DNA of 64,000 nucleotides from Nostoc sp. TCL240-02 (GTDB lineage Bacteria; Cyanobacteriota; Cyanobacteriia; Cyanobacteriales; Nostocaceae). Made by a program: the position numbers and the translations under genes. Where the stretch lies: assembly GCF_013343235.1 (NCBI RefSeq), contig NZ_CP040094.1, forward strand, positions 2,046,501-2,110,500, written 5' to 3'. Under the pieces are notes generated by a model. It made no database searches. It was not told where the DNA came from and saw only the letters and a program-made list of their open reading frames with translations. Positions 18,571 through 28,430 of the stretch are shown here, one piece after another (position 1 is the first letter of the stretch; every line of letters begins with the position of its first letter).

Positions 18571-19767
18571 TTAAGTTGTCGATTGCAGAGTTTGCTGTAG
18601 CTTGAGTAAGCGATCGCTCGCTGCTTGTAATGTCTCAGGTGTTTTGCTAAAGCAGAATCTGATCAATGAATGACCTTTTTCTGGTTGGCTGAAAAAGCTG
18701 GAACCAGGAACTACGGCAACACCAATATTTTTAATTAGATGGTAAGTGAATTCAATATCTGTTTTGTAGCCAAATTTAGAAATATCTGCAAGAACATAAT
18801 AGGCTCCTTGGGGAAGGAAGTAAGGAATGCCAACTCCATCGAGTATCTGTAAGATGGAGTCTCGCTTCTGGTGATAAAGTTTGCCTAGTTCTTCATAATA
18901 GGATGGTGGTAGTTGCATCGCGGCAACTCCGGCTCGTTGCAATGGTGCAGGAGCGCCAACGGTAAGAAAATCATGGACTTTGCGAATGGCTCCTGTTAAT
19001 GCGGGGTTTGCCAAAATGTAACCAACTCGCCATCCGGTGACACTATAAGTTTTGGATAAACCGTTAATGGTAATGGTGCGTTCTTCCATACCGGGAAGGG
19101 TCGCTAGGGCAATATGTTGAGTGCCATCATAGAGAATATGTTCGTAGATTTCATCTGTGAAGGCTAACACATCCCATTTTTGACAAAGTTCAGCAATTAA
19201 GGTGAGTTCTTCACGGGTGAAAACTTTGCCGGTGGGGTTATGGGGTGTGTTGATAATAATAGCTTTGGTATTAGCATTGAAAGCTTGACGCAACTGTGCT
19301 TCATCAAATGTCCAATGGGGAGGATGCAGTGTTACGTATCGGGGTGTAGCACCAGCTAAAATCGCATCGGGGCCGTAGTTTTCGTAATAAGGCTCAAATA
19401 CAATTACTTCGTCACCGGGATCGACTGTCGCCAGCATTACAGATGCCATTGCTTCTGTGGAACCACAGGTGACGGTGATTTGGGTTTCAGGGTCGATATC
19501 TAAGCCGAGATACCAACGAACTTTGCTAGCGATCGCATGACGAAATGCGCGATCGCCCCAAGTAATGGCATACTGGTTGACATCTGCTTCTATGGCTTCA
19601 TAAGCTGCCTGTTTCAACTCCAAGGGACATGGAAAATCAGGGAACCCCTGAGCCAGATTTACTGCACCATGTTGCAGTGCCACCCGTGTCATTTCCCGAA
19701 TTACCGACTCTCTAAACTGGTCTGCCTTCGCTGATATTTTTTTACGCCCAATCTCACTCACTCCCAT
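18571..19767 (-). CDS. PLP-dependent class I/II aminotransferase (methionine/kynurenine aminotransferase-like)
   Basis: 398 aa fold-type I aminotransferase. The N-terminal substrate-gating segment reads AVNLAQGFPDFPCP. NTPHNPTGKVF holds the Asn/Pro cofactor loop, FTDEIYEHILYDG the cofactor Asp/Tyr, and NGLSKTYSVTGWRVGY the Schiff-base Lys (SKTYS) with the phosphate-binding Arg. FCFSKTPETL near the end holds the substrate carboxylate Arg (IRFCFSK). This pattern matches the YbdL/kynurenine aminotransferase group that also acts on methionine. The pathway is not fixed by the neighbours, and it is divergent from the gene at 19950. Confidence 0.9.
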   Translation of the reverse strand: MGVSEIGRKKISAKADQFRESVIREMTRVALQHGAVNLAQGFPDFPCPLELKQAAYEAIEADVNQYAITWGDRAFRHAIASKVRWYLGLDIDPETQITVTCGSTEAMASVMLATVDPGDEVIVFEPYYENYGPDAILAGATPRYVTLHPPHWTFDEAQLRQAFNANTKAIIINTPHNPTGKVFTREELTLIAELCQKWDVLAFTDEIYEHILYDGTQHIALATLPGMEERTITINGLSKTYSVTGWRVGYILANPALTGAIRKVHDFLTVGAPAPLQRAGVAAMQLPPSYYEELGKLYHQKRDSILQILDGVGIPYFLPQGAYYVLADISKFGYKTDIEFTYHLIKNIGVAVVPGSSFFSQPEKGHSLIRFCFSKTPETLQAASDRLLKLQQTLQSTT

Positions 19768-19949
19768 ACCTCCGTTGATCTCGATTGCGGTTATGTAGGA
19801 ATTTTTCTAAATCCCATAAAACCCATAATACCGATAGCTTTATCGTAGTATACTCAAATTCGAGATTCAGAGGGAATGCAACCTTATAATCTATATACTT
19901 AATTATTGATATTAATAGTCAATTACTGAAGTACTGATCCAGAATCATC

Positions 19950-20549
19950 ATGAAATCTTTGCACCGTCCCGATCTCTATAGCTGGTCTAATTTCAATCCG
20001 GCAAGAAATATTGATTTCAATGGGATTGCCTGGATTCGCCCGGATGGAAACATCTTGATTGACCCAGTAGCCCTATCAAATCATGATTGGAATCATTTGA
20101 AATCCCTCGGTGGTGTGGTTTGGATTGTGCTGACGAATTCCGAGCATATCAGGGCAAGTAAAGATATTGCCGATCAAACTTATGCTAAGATAGCCGGCCC
20201 AGTGGCAGAAAAAGACACTTTTCCCATACATTGCGATCGCTGGTTATCTGATGGTGAAGAGTTCGTACCCGGATTACAAGTAATTGAACTCCAAGGCTCG
20301 AAAACTCCCGGTGAATTGGCTCTGTTACTGGAGGAGACAACTTTGATTACAGGGGATTTAGTACGGGCACGTAAAGCAGGTAGCTTAACTATATTGCCAG
20401 ATGACAAGCTACTAAATCGAGAGGAGGCTGTTGCTTCTGTTCGCAGGTTAGCTCAACTGAGTCGAGTTGAAGCAGTGCTGGTGGGGGATGGTTGGCCTAT
20501 CTTCCGCGATGGACGCGATCGCTTGCAGGAACTTGTAGCCACGCTGTAA
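19950..20549 (+). CDS. Metallo-beta-lactamase-fold-like protein lacking the metal motif
   Basis: 199 aa. The strand order and wording (GNILIDPVALSNHDW, VWIVLTNSEHIRASKDIADQT, TTLITGDLVRARKAG, VEAVLVGDGWPIF) follow MBL-fold hydrolases. The region where HxHxDH should be reads LTNSEHIRAS, and only scattered His/Asp ligands remain, as in GDG near the end. It is probably an MBL-fold protein with altered or lost metal binding. The last ~30 bp of the gene are part of a 44-bp sequence found again at 28159-28202, so its 3' edge coincides with one end of the inserted STAND block. Confidence 0.6.
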   Translation: MKSLHRPDLYSWSNFNPARNIDFNGIAWIRPDGNILIDPVALSNHDWNHLKSLGGVVWIVLTNSEHIRASKDIADQTYAKIAGPVAEKDTFPIHCDRWLSDGEEFVPGLQVIELQGSKTPGELALLLEETTLITGDLVRARKAGSLTILPDDKLLNREEAVASVRRLAQLSRVEAVLVGDGWPIFRDGRDRLQELVATL

Positions 20550-20558
20550 ATGGTTGGG
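20515..20558. repeat. Left copy of 44-bp imperfect direct repeat flanking the STAND operon
   Basis: It covers the end and stop codon of the MBL-like gene and matches 28159-28202 at 40 of 44 positions by direct reading (shared blocks include AGGAACTTGTAG and TAAATGGTTGGG). The two copies bracket 7.6 kb containing only the STAND operon. Confidence 0.8.
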
Positions 20559-20588
20559 GGCGATGCCTACACCAAAGGCTTCGCCCTA
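20556..20588. terminator. Hairpin between convergent genes
   Basis: GGGCGATGCC and GGCTTCGCCC pair around a TACACCAAA loop between the convergent ends of the MBL-like and STAND genes. There is no clear U-tract, so its terminator function is tentative; the word is also a common Nostoc repeat. Confidence 0.45.
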
Positions 20589-20615
20589 AGCCAAATTCAT
20601 TCGTTGATTCAGCAA

Positions 20616-23600
20616 CTATTTTTGAGGGTTGATATCATCACAGAGATGGCGATCGTTTTTCATATTAGGATTATTTTGAAGATAACCAGATGCCAATTTA
20701 CAGGCACGCTTGAGTAAATCATCTAAATTATCATTAAGATATATTTTTCCCTCATTGCTATTAAGCTCAATTGTCTTATTGGTATTAAGGTTAAATCGAT
20801 CGCCTAAGAAAGAACTGATGGGATAGAGTAAGTAAGGATCTTTCGTAAACCAACTATTCAGAAAATACAGACCTGTATTAGAATCAGAACCAACAGCCAG
20901 CATTTTATTGTCATTATCAAAGCTTAAAGTATAACTGCTATAATCGGTTTTTAATTGTTCAATTTTTCCATTATCTAAATTCCAAAATTTAGCAGAAGAA
21001 CCACTAACAAAGGCAATTTTTGCATCATCAGCTTGGAAACGTATATTTGTAATTTTATCAGGATCGCGGATGGTTTGTTTTTGTAATTTACCATCAAGAT
21101 TCCAGAGTCTTATAATTTTGTCATCACTAGCAGAAGCAATAATTTTTCCATCATGAGTGAAACTCACACTATTAACTTTATCAACGTGTTTTATAATCGG
21201 TTTAAGCAATTTACCATTTCTATTCCAAAACCTTACTGTTTTGTCGTCACTAGCAGAAGCGATGATTTTTTGATTAGGGCTGAACGCAACACTATTAACC
21301 CAATCAGTATGACCCCATAAGGTTGCTAGCGGCTTGCCTTTTAAATCCCAGAGTTTTAAACTATCATCTTTACTGACGAAAGCAACTGTTTTTTTATCAG
21401 GACTAAAGCTAATAAAAGAATCTATATTCTTTTTGCATATATTGGCATTAATAGTGGTATTAAGCTTGACATGATCTTTAATAGTTTTTAGCTCTTGAAA
21501 CTTGACATTATCATCAATACCCCACAATTTCACAGCATAGTTATAACGATAAGTATCATTTGCATAATAAGTTTTGCAGTTAATAGCACTAATGATTTTC
21601 CCATCAGTACTAAAGCTAACTTTATCAATGCTAATATCATCATTTATTCCATTACTAAATCCTGAAAGTTGTTGGATAAAATTACCGTTACCGTTATAGA
21701 TGTTCACAGTGTTATCAGCACTTGCAGAAGCAATATATTTGTTATCAGAACTAAACGCAACATCATTAACACCTTTAATGTGTTTTTGTAAAGTCAGAGG
21801 TTCATAGTTAGATTTTTTAAGCAAAAGCTGGTTTATATCCCAAATCTTTATAGTATTATCAGCACTGCTAGTTACAATTTTTGTACCATCAGGGCTAAAA
21901 TCTACTTTTGTGATTGTGTCATTATGTCCTTTGAGCGTTGGGCGTGGTTCTCCCTCAACAGTCCATAGCTTGACAGTATAATTCTGGTTAATAGAAGTAA
22001 TATACTTGCCATTAGGACTAAATTTTGCGCTGATCATGCCATAGTTATCAATAGATTGAAGTGGTTTGCTATTGCTGATATCCCAAATTTTTATCTCACC
22101 ACTCTTAGCGCTAACTGACATGAGCTTTTTGTCATCTGGACTAAACTCTACGCTTTCTACCTTGGCATTATGCCCAATCAATGGCTTAACAGGAGTACCG
22201 TCACTTTTATAGAGTTTGACTAAATTGTCATCGCCGATAGCAAGCATTTTGCTATCATGACTAAATATAACACTTGTAACTTTATCACTATCTACTTTCA
22301 AGGCTTTAATTAAGCTGCGATCGCGACTATTCCAAAGTTGCACTTTATTGTCATCACTGATAGTAGCTATTATCTGACTATTAGGGCTAAAGCTCACATT
22401 GGTAACTTGTTGTGTGTTTCCCTTTAAATGTCCTATAAATTTTCCGTCACTACTGCGCCAGAGTCTAACAAAATTATCTGTGCTAGCAGCAGCAACCAAA
22501 TTACCATCAGGGCTAAAGTCAATAGTTGTGATCTTATTGGTGCTACCTTTTAAAGCGATTTCTTTTTTGGTGTCTAGTTTCCAGAGCTTTAAGATATCGT
22601 CAGGGCTTCCAGTTGCAAGTGTTTGATTATCTGGACTAAAGCTAAGAATTGAACTATCTCCTGGGATAATTTTGATGTGAGTGCCATTACGGTTTTGAAG
22701 TTCTATACTATTGTCAGAACTACCAAGAGCGACTGTTTGACCATCAAAACTAAACCCTATTTTCCTATTTTTATTTTCATCTCTATCGGTTCTCTTGAAC
22801 GAGGGGAATTTATTATCGTCAATATCCCAAATTTTTACAACTCCATCTTTACTAGCTGATGCAAGTAGCTTGTTATCAGGACTGAAGCTTGTATAAGTAA
22901 TGCTATCATCATGTTTAAAAATATTGTAATTATAACATTGACCTTGAAATATTATAGTTTCGAAGAAAGTTTTCTTATCTTCACTATCCTGGAATATGCT
23001 CAATTGATTATCAAGACTATTATTTAGAAAATCTTTCAATCCAAATGAATTCTTACAAACATTTTCAGCACTTTTAATGAGGTGTGGTTTATCATCAGTA
23101 GACCAAACTCTTAGGTTTCCCTGTTTATTAAACAAGCTAATAGCATCACCACTGTTGTTGAAATTCATGGTAAATGTGCCAGAGTCATAAATCTCAGTAG
23201 GCTTATTTTCAAGTTGTTTTGGTGTCAGTTTCCAAAGTTTAACAGTGTCATACCGTCCCCCTGTAGCAACTGTCTTGTTGTCAGGACTAAAATTTACAAT
23301 TATGTTTTTGTCATTAAATCTTTGTGGTAAGCTTAAGAGCTTACCATCTTCCCAACTCCAGATTTTAACTTTTTTATTCTTAGTAGTAGTAGCTAGTAGT
23401 TTATCGTTAGGACTAAATGTAATGAAGCCTAGACCATCTTTATCGATTTTCAAAATTTTTATTGGTTTAAATTCAGGAGTACTCCAGCTTTTACGTTCTG
23501 GAATATTCCAGATTTTTGCATTACCATCTTCACTGACGGTAGCTAACATTTTTCCATCCGAGTTGAAGCTAATAGATGTTACACTTTTTTTGTGAGCTGA

Positions 23601-26600
23601 CCAGATCCTTTCTTGACCATCAGAAATATTCAATATTTTGACTTTGCCATCTTCACTTGCCGTAGCTAAAATTTTGCTATCTTGGCTAAAGCTAAGGGCT
23701 GTAATTGCTTTATCATACCCTTCTATACGGTTGATTTCTTTAATTTTCTGAATTGCATTACTCAGATTTGAAATAACCTTTAGCCGAGTTTCAGGTATCA
23801 CCCCTATTGATAAAAATTTCAGTTTTTTACCTACTTTGATAGCTGATACTAGCTCTTCAAGCCCTATGTCATCTTTTGAAGAAATATCTGATGTCAGAGA
23901 AGTATTGATGTAAGCTGCTGTAACCCCTACTGCGATTACACTTATTGCAGTTATTAATCCTATTAATGTAACAGTTTGTTTGCGTGCAGTTCTTAGCTGT
24001 TGTGTCAAAACCTGATTTAGTTTGGCTTCGGTGAGTTTTCGTTGTTCTTTTTCTTTCTCTAATTCAGCAATTAATCGGGCTGATTGTTGTTCACGAACAA
24101 AAGGTACTAAATAGTCATGAACCAATTGATATCGGTCAGCCGGAAATCCTGGTACTTGAAATACTAAGCCTGATTTCACCAATATTTTCAAAATTAAATC
24201 TAATCTTGCAGGCTCTAATGCTAAATCAGCTTCTAATTCAGCACGATTTTTTAGAGGACGAGTATTATTTTCATCAGTTAACAAATACAAAACTAGCTTG
24301 GCGAACTGTTCGTTATTGTTACCGCAGTCTTTAACTACTTCTTCCAAGAAACGCCCTACCAATTTTTCTTTAGGGCCTTGTTCTTGGTACTGAATCAAAG
24401 TTGTAATTTTCTCCGTTTGCAGTTGCGCTCCTACAACTTGTAATTCAATGGGGCGAATTTCGTTGAAATCTCTAGCTAAATCTCGTACTAACTCATTAAT
24501 TAGGGCTGGCTCTAGATAAAACTGAGAACTTTCTGTTAAGCTTTGAATTACAGAGCGAGCATCTTCCGGCGAAAAGTTTCCTAAGTAATAAAGAATTTTT
24601 TTATCTAATATATTATTATCAATTGCATCCAAATGGGTTAAGCGATTACACTCTAGTAAATAATGGAGATAATCTTCTCTAAGAGACAGAATAATTTTTA
24701 CATAAGGAATATTAAGACAATCTCGGATAAATTCAAAAAAAGGTCTCCTTTTATCTTGGTCTTTATAAGCAAAGAAAAACTCTTCAAACTGGTCAAAAAT
24801 CAGAACAGTTAACAAACCTTTCTCTATATTTTTATTCAACTCTTCTACAAAACCTGACATCGAGTCTAAAAACACAGGAAAGCTTAAGCCTCTAACTTCT
24901 TCTAGTGATTCTACTAAGCGACTCCCTAAAAGTTTTGTCCAATCTGTATAAACTTGCAAAAGAACAGGCACAACATCACGAGCATCTATGGCTCTTTGTT
25001 TTAAAGCTGGTAATAACCCTGCCTGAACCAGAGAACTTTTACCTACTCCTGATTGACCATAAATGACCGTCAATTTGTGGTCATCACGACTAATTCTTTC
25101 AATCAATCGATTCACATCTTGCATTCTTCCAGAAGCAGCAATCTCTTGGGTTACTGCTACTTTTGGATCGGCCACTGCAAGTCCAGGATTAATAACTTGG
25201 AGTTTAGCTTGTAAGCGTCCTGCGCCTACAAAAGCTCGTAGTCCATACTGTTGCTCAATTGAACGTTGCTCTAGTTTAACTTGGAATGCTTCTAAATAGT
25301 TACTTTGGTCAAAGTAGAGCGATCGCAGTTTCGCCAAAATGCGAATATATAGCAGTGGATCATGTTGAGGATTACTTTCAGAACGAGCGGTTTCTAAATT
25401 AGCGATCGCCTCTGGAACCTGATTGAGATTTTGTTGAGCTTCTGCCAATAAAAGTAAGTATAAATTTTTATAAAATTTGCGTTCCCACTCCCAATTAATT
25501 ATTTCTTCTGAGGAAATCTTGGCATTTGTTTGTAATGCTAGTTCTGCATATTCTTTAGCCTCTACCCATTGAGATTTTTTCAGCACTACCTCAGCCATGA
25601 ATCCATAACTGTAAGCAAGTCTGATTGGCTCAGGGTAACTTTGGTGTAGCTCAATAGCTACTAACGCAACTTTTTCTAACTCATCATACGCTTCTAATCT
25701 GGTTAAAACTTCACCCCAAGCGTTAATAAATTTTGCTGCTAAATCTGGGTATTTGTGCTGCCTAAAAACCTCAACACATTTTTGAAAGTAATCTTTAGCT
25801 TTTAGGCAAGCTTCGTAATATTCAGAACGATGTAAAATTGCATACTGTTCCCACCAAAAACCAAGATGCCAAAGTAAACATCCGTAACGTTTCAAATCAT
25901 CAGATGACAGATTTTGTTTATTTTTGACTTTCTTTTCCCAAACAGCTATACTTTGCTCATAATAATTTTTCGCTTCAGATTTATGTCCACTAGTATCTGC
26001 TTCCCGACCTAGCAAAAATTGTAAGCTTGCCTCTAGTTCAGGCTCTAATTTTTCTATAGATATTTGTAAATCCCTAACAGCAGATTCAATTTCCCCTAAA
26101 TGGAGAATACCAAGGTCAAGATTGAGGTAAGCATTATCGAGAAACTTTCCAGCACCGACGTTAAGAATTGCTGCAAATAGAGAATTAACAATTTGGTGCA
26201 GATTGTTGATTAACTGATTCGTAGCAATTTTAAACTTAATTGAGTTACCTGTCCAACTCTTAAAATCAGGCATTAATTGAATCAATTTTTGGAAGGTTGG
26301 ATCATTTACCCAAATAACTATCGGAAACTGAAAATTCTTACGAAATTCCTCTCTTACCTGATTTGTAGAAATTAAAAGTTGGTCAATTGCATCTACTAAT
26401 TCCAAATCAAATATCATCAAAGCTTGAGGTAGTTGATTTCCCAGGTTAGCTTCAATTGTCGTGTAAAGTGTTTTGATAGATTTTGACAGATGTAGCTCTC
26501 GAATCTGAACTTGACATTCTTCCTTGATCTGCTGCACCATTTGGTCTCGCAAACTGCAATAGTTACAACGTGCCAAAATTAACGCAAAGTGTCCCTGAGA

Positions 26601-26681
26601 ATTCGTAATTGAGCGGATTAGTTTTTTCAGGGAGCGTTCATTGTAGACAGCTACATCTTCAGGTTGATAAGAGTCACTCAT
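20616..26681 (-). CDS. Giant TPR - nSTAND NTPase - TM - WD40 repeat protein
   Basis: 2021 aa. Residues 1-180 form a globular domain with an NTPase-like strand pattern (HFALILARCNYCSLRD, LPQALMIFDLELVD, FPIVIWVNDPTF) but no Walker A. Helical TPR-like repeats run from ~190 to 490. An nSTAND module follows: Walker A VIYGQSGVGKSSLVQ (~539-553) and Walker B VLIFDQFEEFFF (~626-637), then a winged-helix-like segment. One membrane helix lies at ~902-925, and about twenty WD40 blades run from ~985 to 1930. The C-terminal cap DDLLKRACKLASGYLQNNP is common on cyanobacterial WD40/STAND proteins. STAND proteins are ligand-triggered signalling switches, often in defence. The start overlaps the upstream ATPase stop as ATGA, so the two are translationally coupled. 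Confidence 0.88.
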   Translation of the reverse strand: MSDSYQPEDVAVYNERSLKKLIRSITNSQGHFALILARCNYCSLRDQMVQQIKEECQVQIRELHLSKSIKTLYTTIEANLGNQLPQALMIFDLELVDAIDQLLISTNQVREEFRKNFQFPIVIWVNDPTFQKLIQLMPDFKSWTGNSIKFKIATNQLINNLHQIVNSLFAAILNVGAGKFLDNAYLNLDLGILHLGEIESAVRDLQISIEKLEPELEASLQFLLGREADTSGHKSEAKNYYEQSIAVWEKKVKNKQNLSSDDLKRYGCLLWHLGFWWEQYAILHRSEYYEACLKAKDYFQKCVEVFRQHKYPDLAAKFINAWGEVLTRLEAYDELEKVALVAIELHQSYPEPIRLAYSYGFMAEVVLKKSQWVEAKEYAELALQTNAKISSEEIINWEWERKFYKNLYLLLLAEAQQNLNQVPEAIANLETARSESNPQHDPLLYIRILAKLRSLYFDQSNYLEAFQVKLEQRSIEQQYGLRAFVGAGRLQAKLQVINPGLAVADPKVAVTQEIAASGRMQDVNRLIERISRDDHKLTVIYGQSGVGKSSLVQAGLLPALKQRAIDARDVVPVLLQVYTDWTKLLGSRLVESLEEVRGLSFPVFLDSMSGFVEELNKNIEKGLLTVLIFDQFEEFFFAYKDQDKRRPFFEFIRDCLNIPYVKIILSLREDYLHYLLECNRLTHLDAIDNNILDKKILYYLGNFSPEDARSVIQSLTESSQFYLEPALINELVRDLARDFNEIRPIELQVVGAQLQTEKITTLIQYQEQGPKEKLVGRFLEEVVKDCGNNNEQFAKLVLYLLTDENNTRPLKNRAELEADLALEPARLDLILKILVKSGLVFQVPGFPADRYQLVHDYLVPFVREQQSARLIAELEKEKEQRKLTEAKLNQVLTQQLRTARKQTVTLIGLITAISVIAVGVTAAYINTSLTSDISSKDDIGLEELVSAIKVGKKLKFLSIGVIPETRLKVISNLSNAIQKIKEINRIEGYDKAITALSFSQDSKILATASEDGKVKILNISDGQERIWSAHKKSVTSISFNSDGKMLATVSEDGNAKIWNIPERKSWSTPEFKPIKILKIDKDGLGFITFSPNDKLLATTTKNKKVKIWSWEDGKLLSLPQRFNDKNIIVNFSPDNKTVATGGRYDTVKLWKLTPKQLENKPTEIYDSGTFTMNFNNSGDAISLFNKQGNLRVWSTDDKPHLIKSAENVCKNSFGLKDFLNNSLDNQLSIFQDSEDKKTFFETIIFQGQCYNYNIFKHDDSITYTSFSPDNKLLASASKDGVVKIWDIDDNKFPSFKRTDRDENKNRKIGFSFDGQTVALGSSDNSIELQNRNGTHIKIIPGDSSILSFSPDNQTLATGSPDDILKLWKLDTKKEIALKGSTNKITTIDFSPDGNLVAAASTDNFVRLWRSSDGKFIGHLKGNTQQVTNVSFSPNSQIIATISDDNKVQLWNSRDRSLIKALKVDSDKVTSVIFSHDSKMLAIGDDNLVKLYKSDGTPVKPLIGHNAKVESVEFSPDDKKLMSVSAKSGEIKIWDISNSKPLQSIDNYGMISAKFSPNGKYITSINQNYTVKLWTVEGEPRPTLKGHNDTITKVDFSPDGTKIVTSSADNTIKIWDINQLLLKKSNYEPLTLQKHIKGVNDVAFSSDNKYIASASADNTVNIYNGNGNFIQQLSGFSNGINDDISIDKVSFSTDGKIISAINCKTYYANDTYRYNYAVKLWGIDDNVKFQELKTIKDHVKLNTTINANICKKNIDSFISFSPDKKTVAFVSKDDSLKLWDLKGKPLATLWGHTDWVNSVAFSPNQKIIASASDDKTVRFWNRNGKLLKPIIKHVDKVNSVSFTHDGKIIASASDDKIIRLWNLDGKLQKQTIRDPDKITNIRFQADDAKIAFVSGSSAKFWNLDNGKIEQLKTDYSSYTLSFDNDNKMLAVGSDSNTGLYFLNSWFTKDPYLLYPISSFLGDRFNLNTNKTIELNSNEGKIYLNDNLDDLLKRACKLASGYLQNNPNMKNDRHLCDDINPQK

Positions 26682-27982
26682 AGCTTAAATTTCTTGGATT
26701 CTGCGATTGCCGGGTTAATATCAAACCAGCGTCCGTCAACATCTCGGTATTCAAATAAAAACATACTTCGTAAAAGAGTTTGGTATTCGTCCTCTCCTTT
26801 GACATTATCCCTCTGTTGCAAAACTTGTAGCAGTAGTGCCCACTCGTTATCACTAATTGCTGACACCAAATCATCCCGATACTCACGGATGACCATTTCC
26901 AGACAGTCCCGCCCAATAGGGGGGTCATCTTCTTGCAAACAACTGTAAAGCAAAACTAACAGATTTCGCACATGTCCACCGCTAACTCTACAAAGACGGT
27001 CTAAGGTTTCATCTGAATCAAAAACTTCGTTAATGCGACTTAACCGTTCTATTTCACCCAGCCAAGGAAATGCCCGTGCTAAAACCATTTGTCGCAGCAA
27101 CTTTATTCCTTCTAAGTTATAGGTTTTTTCACGGTTCTTGACTGTCACCATTGGTAAGAGTACAGGCTTGATCCCAAAACGATTTGTCAGAGTGCTTAAT
27201 TCATTGGAGAAAATTAAGACTAGGGGAATGGTATAAACCAAATGGCAATTGAGTTTCTTTAACTGCTCACCCCGGTCAATGAACAAATATTCTGGCTGAG
27301 AACGACCAGAGGCTTTAGGAGAGATATCGACGCGATCAAGATTATCAATAATTACTACTAATCCCTGATAACCTTGTAGCTTCAGCTGCTCTTTGGCACG
27401 CTCTAATACCTGTTGATTAATAGCTTCTAATATGCCGCTAGTCCGAGGTTCTAGGTATTGGCGCAACTGGCTGCGGAGTCTGGGACTATCTTTAGTCTTG
27501 GCAGTGACTTTACCAATTCCCAAAGGTAATGAAAATTCAAATTCTGGAACTACTGGTGTTTGTAAAAAATCCGCAATTTCATTAAACAAATCGACAAAGT
27601 AGCTTGGTCTAAGTTTGATTTTAACCTTTTCTAAGCTGGCACTAACTTGACGAGTTATTGCTAATAAAATATCGCTGACATCCACATCTGCCATATCTAA
27701 ATCAGCACTGGACTCAAAGTAGACTACATGAAAGCCTTGCTTTTCTAATTCATCTTTGAGGCGAAATAGTTCTGTAGATTTACCACAGCCAATATGTCCA
27801 GTGAATAATTGGCAGGTTGACTCATCTGGTTGATTAGCGATCGTCCGCCGTAAACGTTGAATTACATTGCCTCCACGCACTGGTGAGAAGTCAATATAGT
27901 ACTGTTGGTCTTCTTTATTCTCAATTTTTAGAGTCTTACTGGGATTACAGGCATTAAAAAACTTAATAGGGTCTAAAGCCAT
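26678..27982 (-). CDS. P-loop AAA/STAND-type ATPase, partner of the WD40 giant
   Basis: 434 aa. Walker A is TGHIGCGKSTELFRL (~61-75) and Walker B is GLVVIIDNLDRV (~207-218), followed by a sensor-like segment and a C-terminal helical lid with a winged-helix-like end (GHVRNLLVLLYSCL). It resembles Cdc6/ORC-like AAA proteins found as free-standing partners of STAND genes. The N-terminal NACNPSKTLKIENKEDQQYY is a lead-in seen in that group. It is the first gene of a two-gene operon: its TGA overlaps the ATG of the 2021-aa protein by four bases. A role in activating or loading that partner is inferred. Confidence 0.8.
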   Translation of the reverse strand: MALDPIKFFNACNPSKTLKIENKEDQQYYIDFSPVRGGNVIQRLRRTIANQPDESTCQLFTGHIGCGKSTELFRLKDELEKQGFHVVYFESSADLDMADVDVSDILLAITRQVSASLEKVKIKLRPSYFVDLFNEIADFLQTPVVPEFEFSLPLGIGKVTAKTKDSPRLRSQLRQYLEPRTSGILEAINQQVLERAKEQLKLQGYQGLVVIIDNLDRVDISPKASGRSQPEYLFIDRGEQLKKLNCHLVYTIPLVLIFSNELSTLTNRFGIKPVLLPMVTVKNREKTYNLEGIKLLRQMVLARAFPWLGEIERLSRINEVFDSDETLDRLCRVSGGHVRNLLVLLYSCLQEDDPPIGRDCLEMVIREYRDDLVSAISDNEWALLLQVLQQRDNVKGEDEYQTLLRSMFLFEYRDVDGRWFDINPAIAESKKFKL

Positions 27983-28158
27983 TACGGTTTCCTCTTATTA
28001 CTTAATAAAATAAAAGTATAAAGTACTACTTATAGCCATTATTGTAGTTTCAGTATATACTAGTACATGCAGATAAAAAATCTTCGTAAAGTAGAATCTC
28101 ACTTACTTAAGCAAAAGTTGCTACCAAAAAGATAGTTGTCCCATCTTTCGCAATACAA
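27983..28158. promoter_or_regulatory. Probable promoter region of the STAND operon
   Basis: A/T-rich stretch directly upstream of the ATPase start, with no gene visible. I cannot name a specific operator. Confidence 0.35.
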
Positions 28159-28202
28159 GCGATCGCTTAAAGGAACTTGTAGCGACGCTTTAAATGGTTG
28201 GG
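28159..28202. repeat. Right copy of 44-bp imperfect direct repeat flanking the STAND operon
   Basis: Matches the 3' end of the MBL-like gene (20515-20558) with four differences. It carries a TAA-like end at the same place but no gene body in front of it, so it is a fragment left beyond the operon. Confidence 0.8.
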
Positions 28203-28227
28203 TAGTACAGCTAGCTGTGCTACCCAA
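28198..28227. repeat. 30-bp near-perfect palindrome
   Basis: TTGGGTAGTACAGCT followed by AGCTGTGCTACCCAA pairs with one G/T mismatch set. It abuts the right 44-bp repeat. It could be a terminator-like hairpin (no U-tract) or an element end. The rest of the gap to ribD (28228-28430) shows no gene. Confidence 0.7.
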
Positions 28228-28430
28228 CAGCAGATTGTGGTTCAGATAGATGAAAAAGGCTGTAATAAAAATTGTAATATGAATATTACAGATTGATGCA
28301 ATTTAAGACAGCTAATAACAGCGCCTGAATTTGACTCTGTTTAATTAATTATCAGCAGCAAAGTGCGATTCTCCTGTGGAAAGGCTGCGCGATCGCGTGC
28401 AGAATATTTACAGTGTTGCCGCCTAAAATT

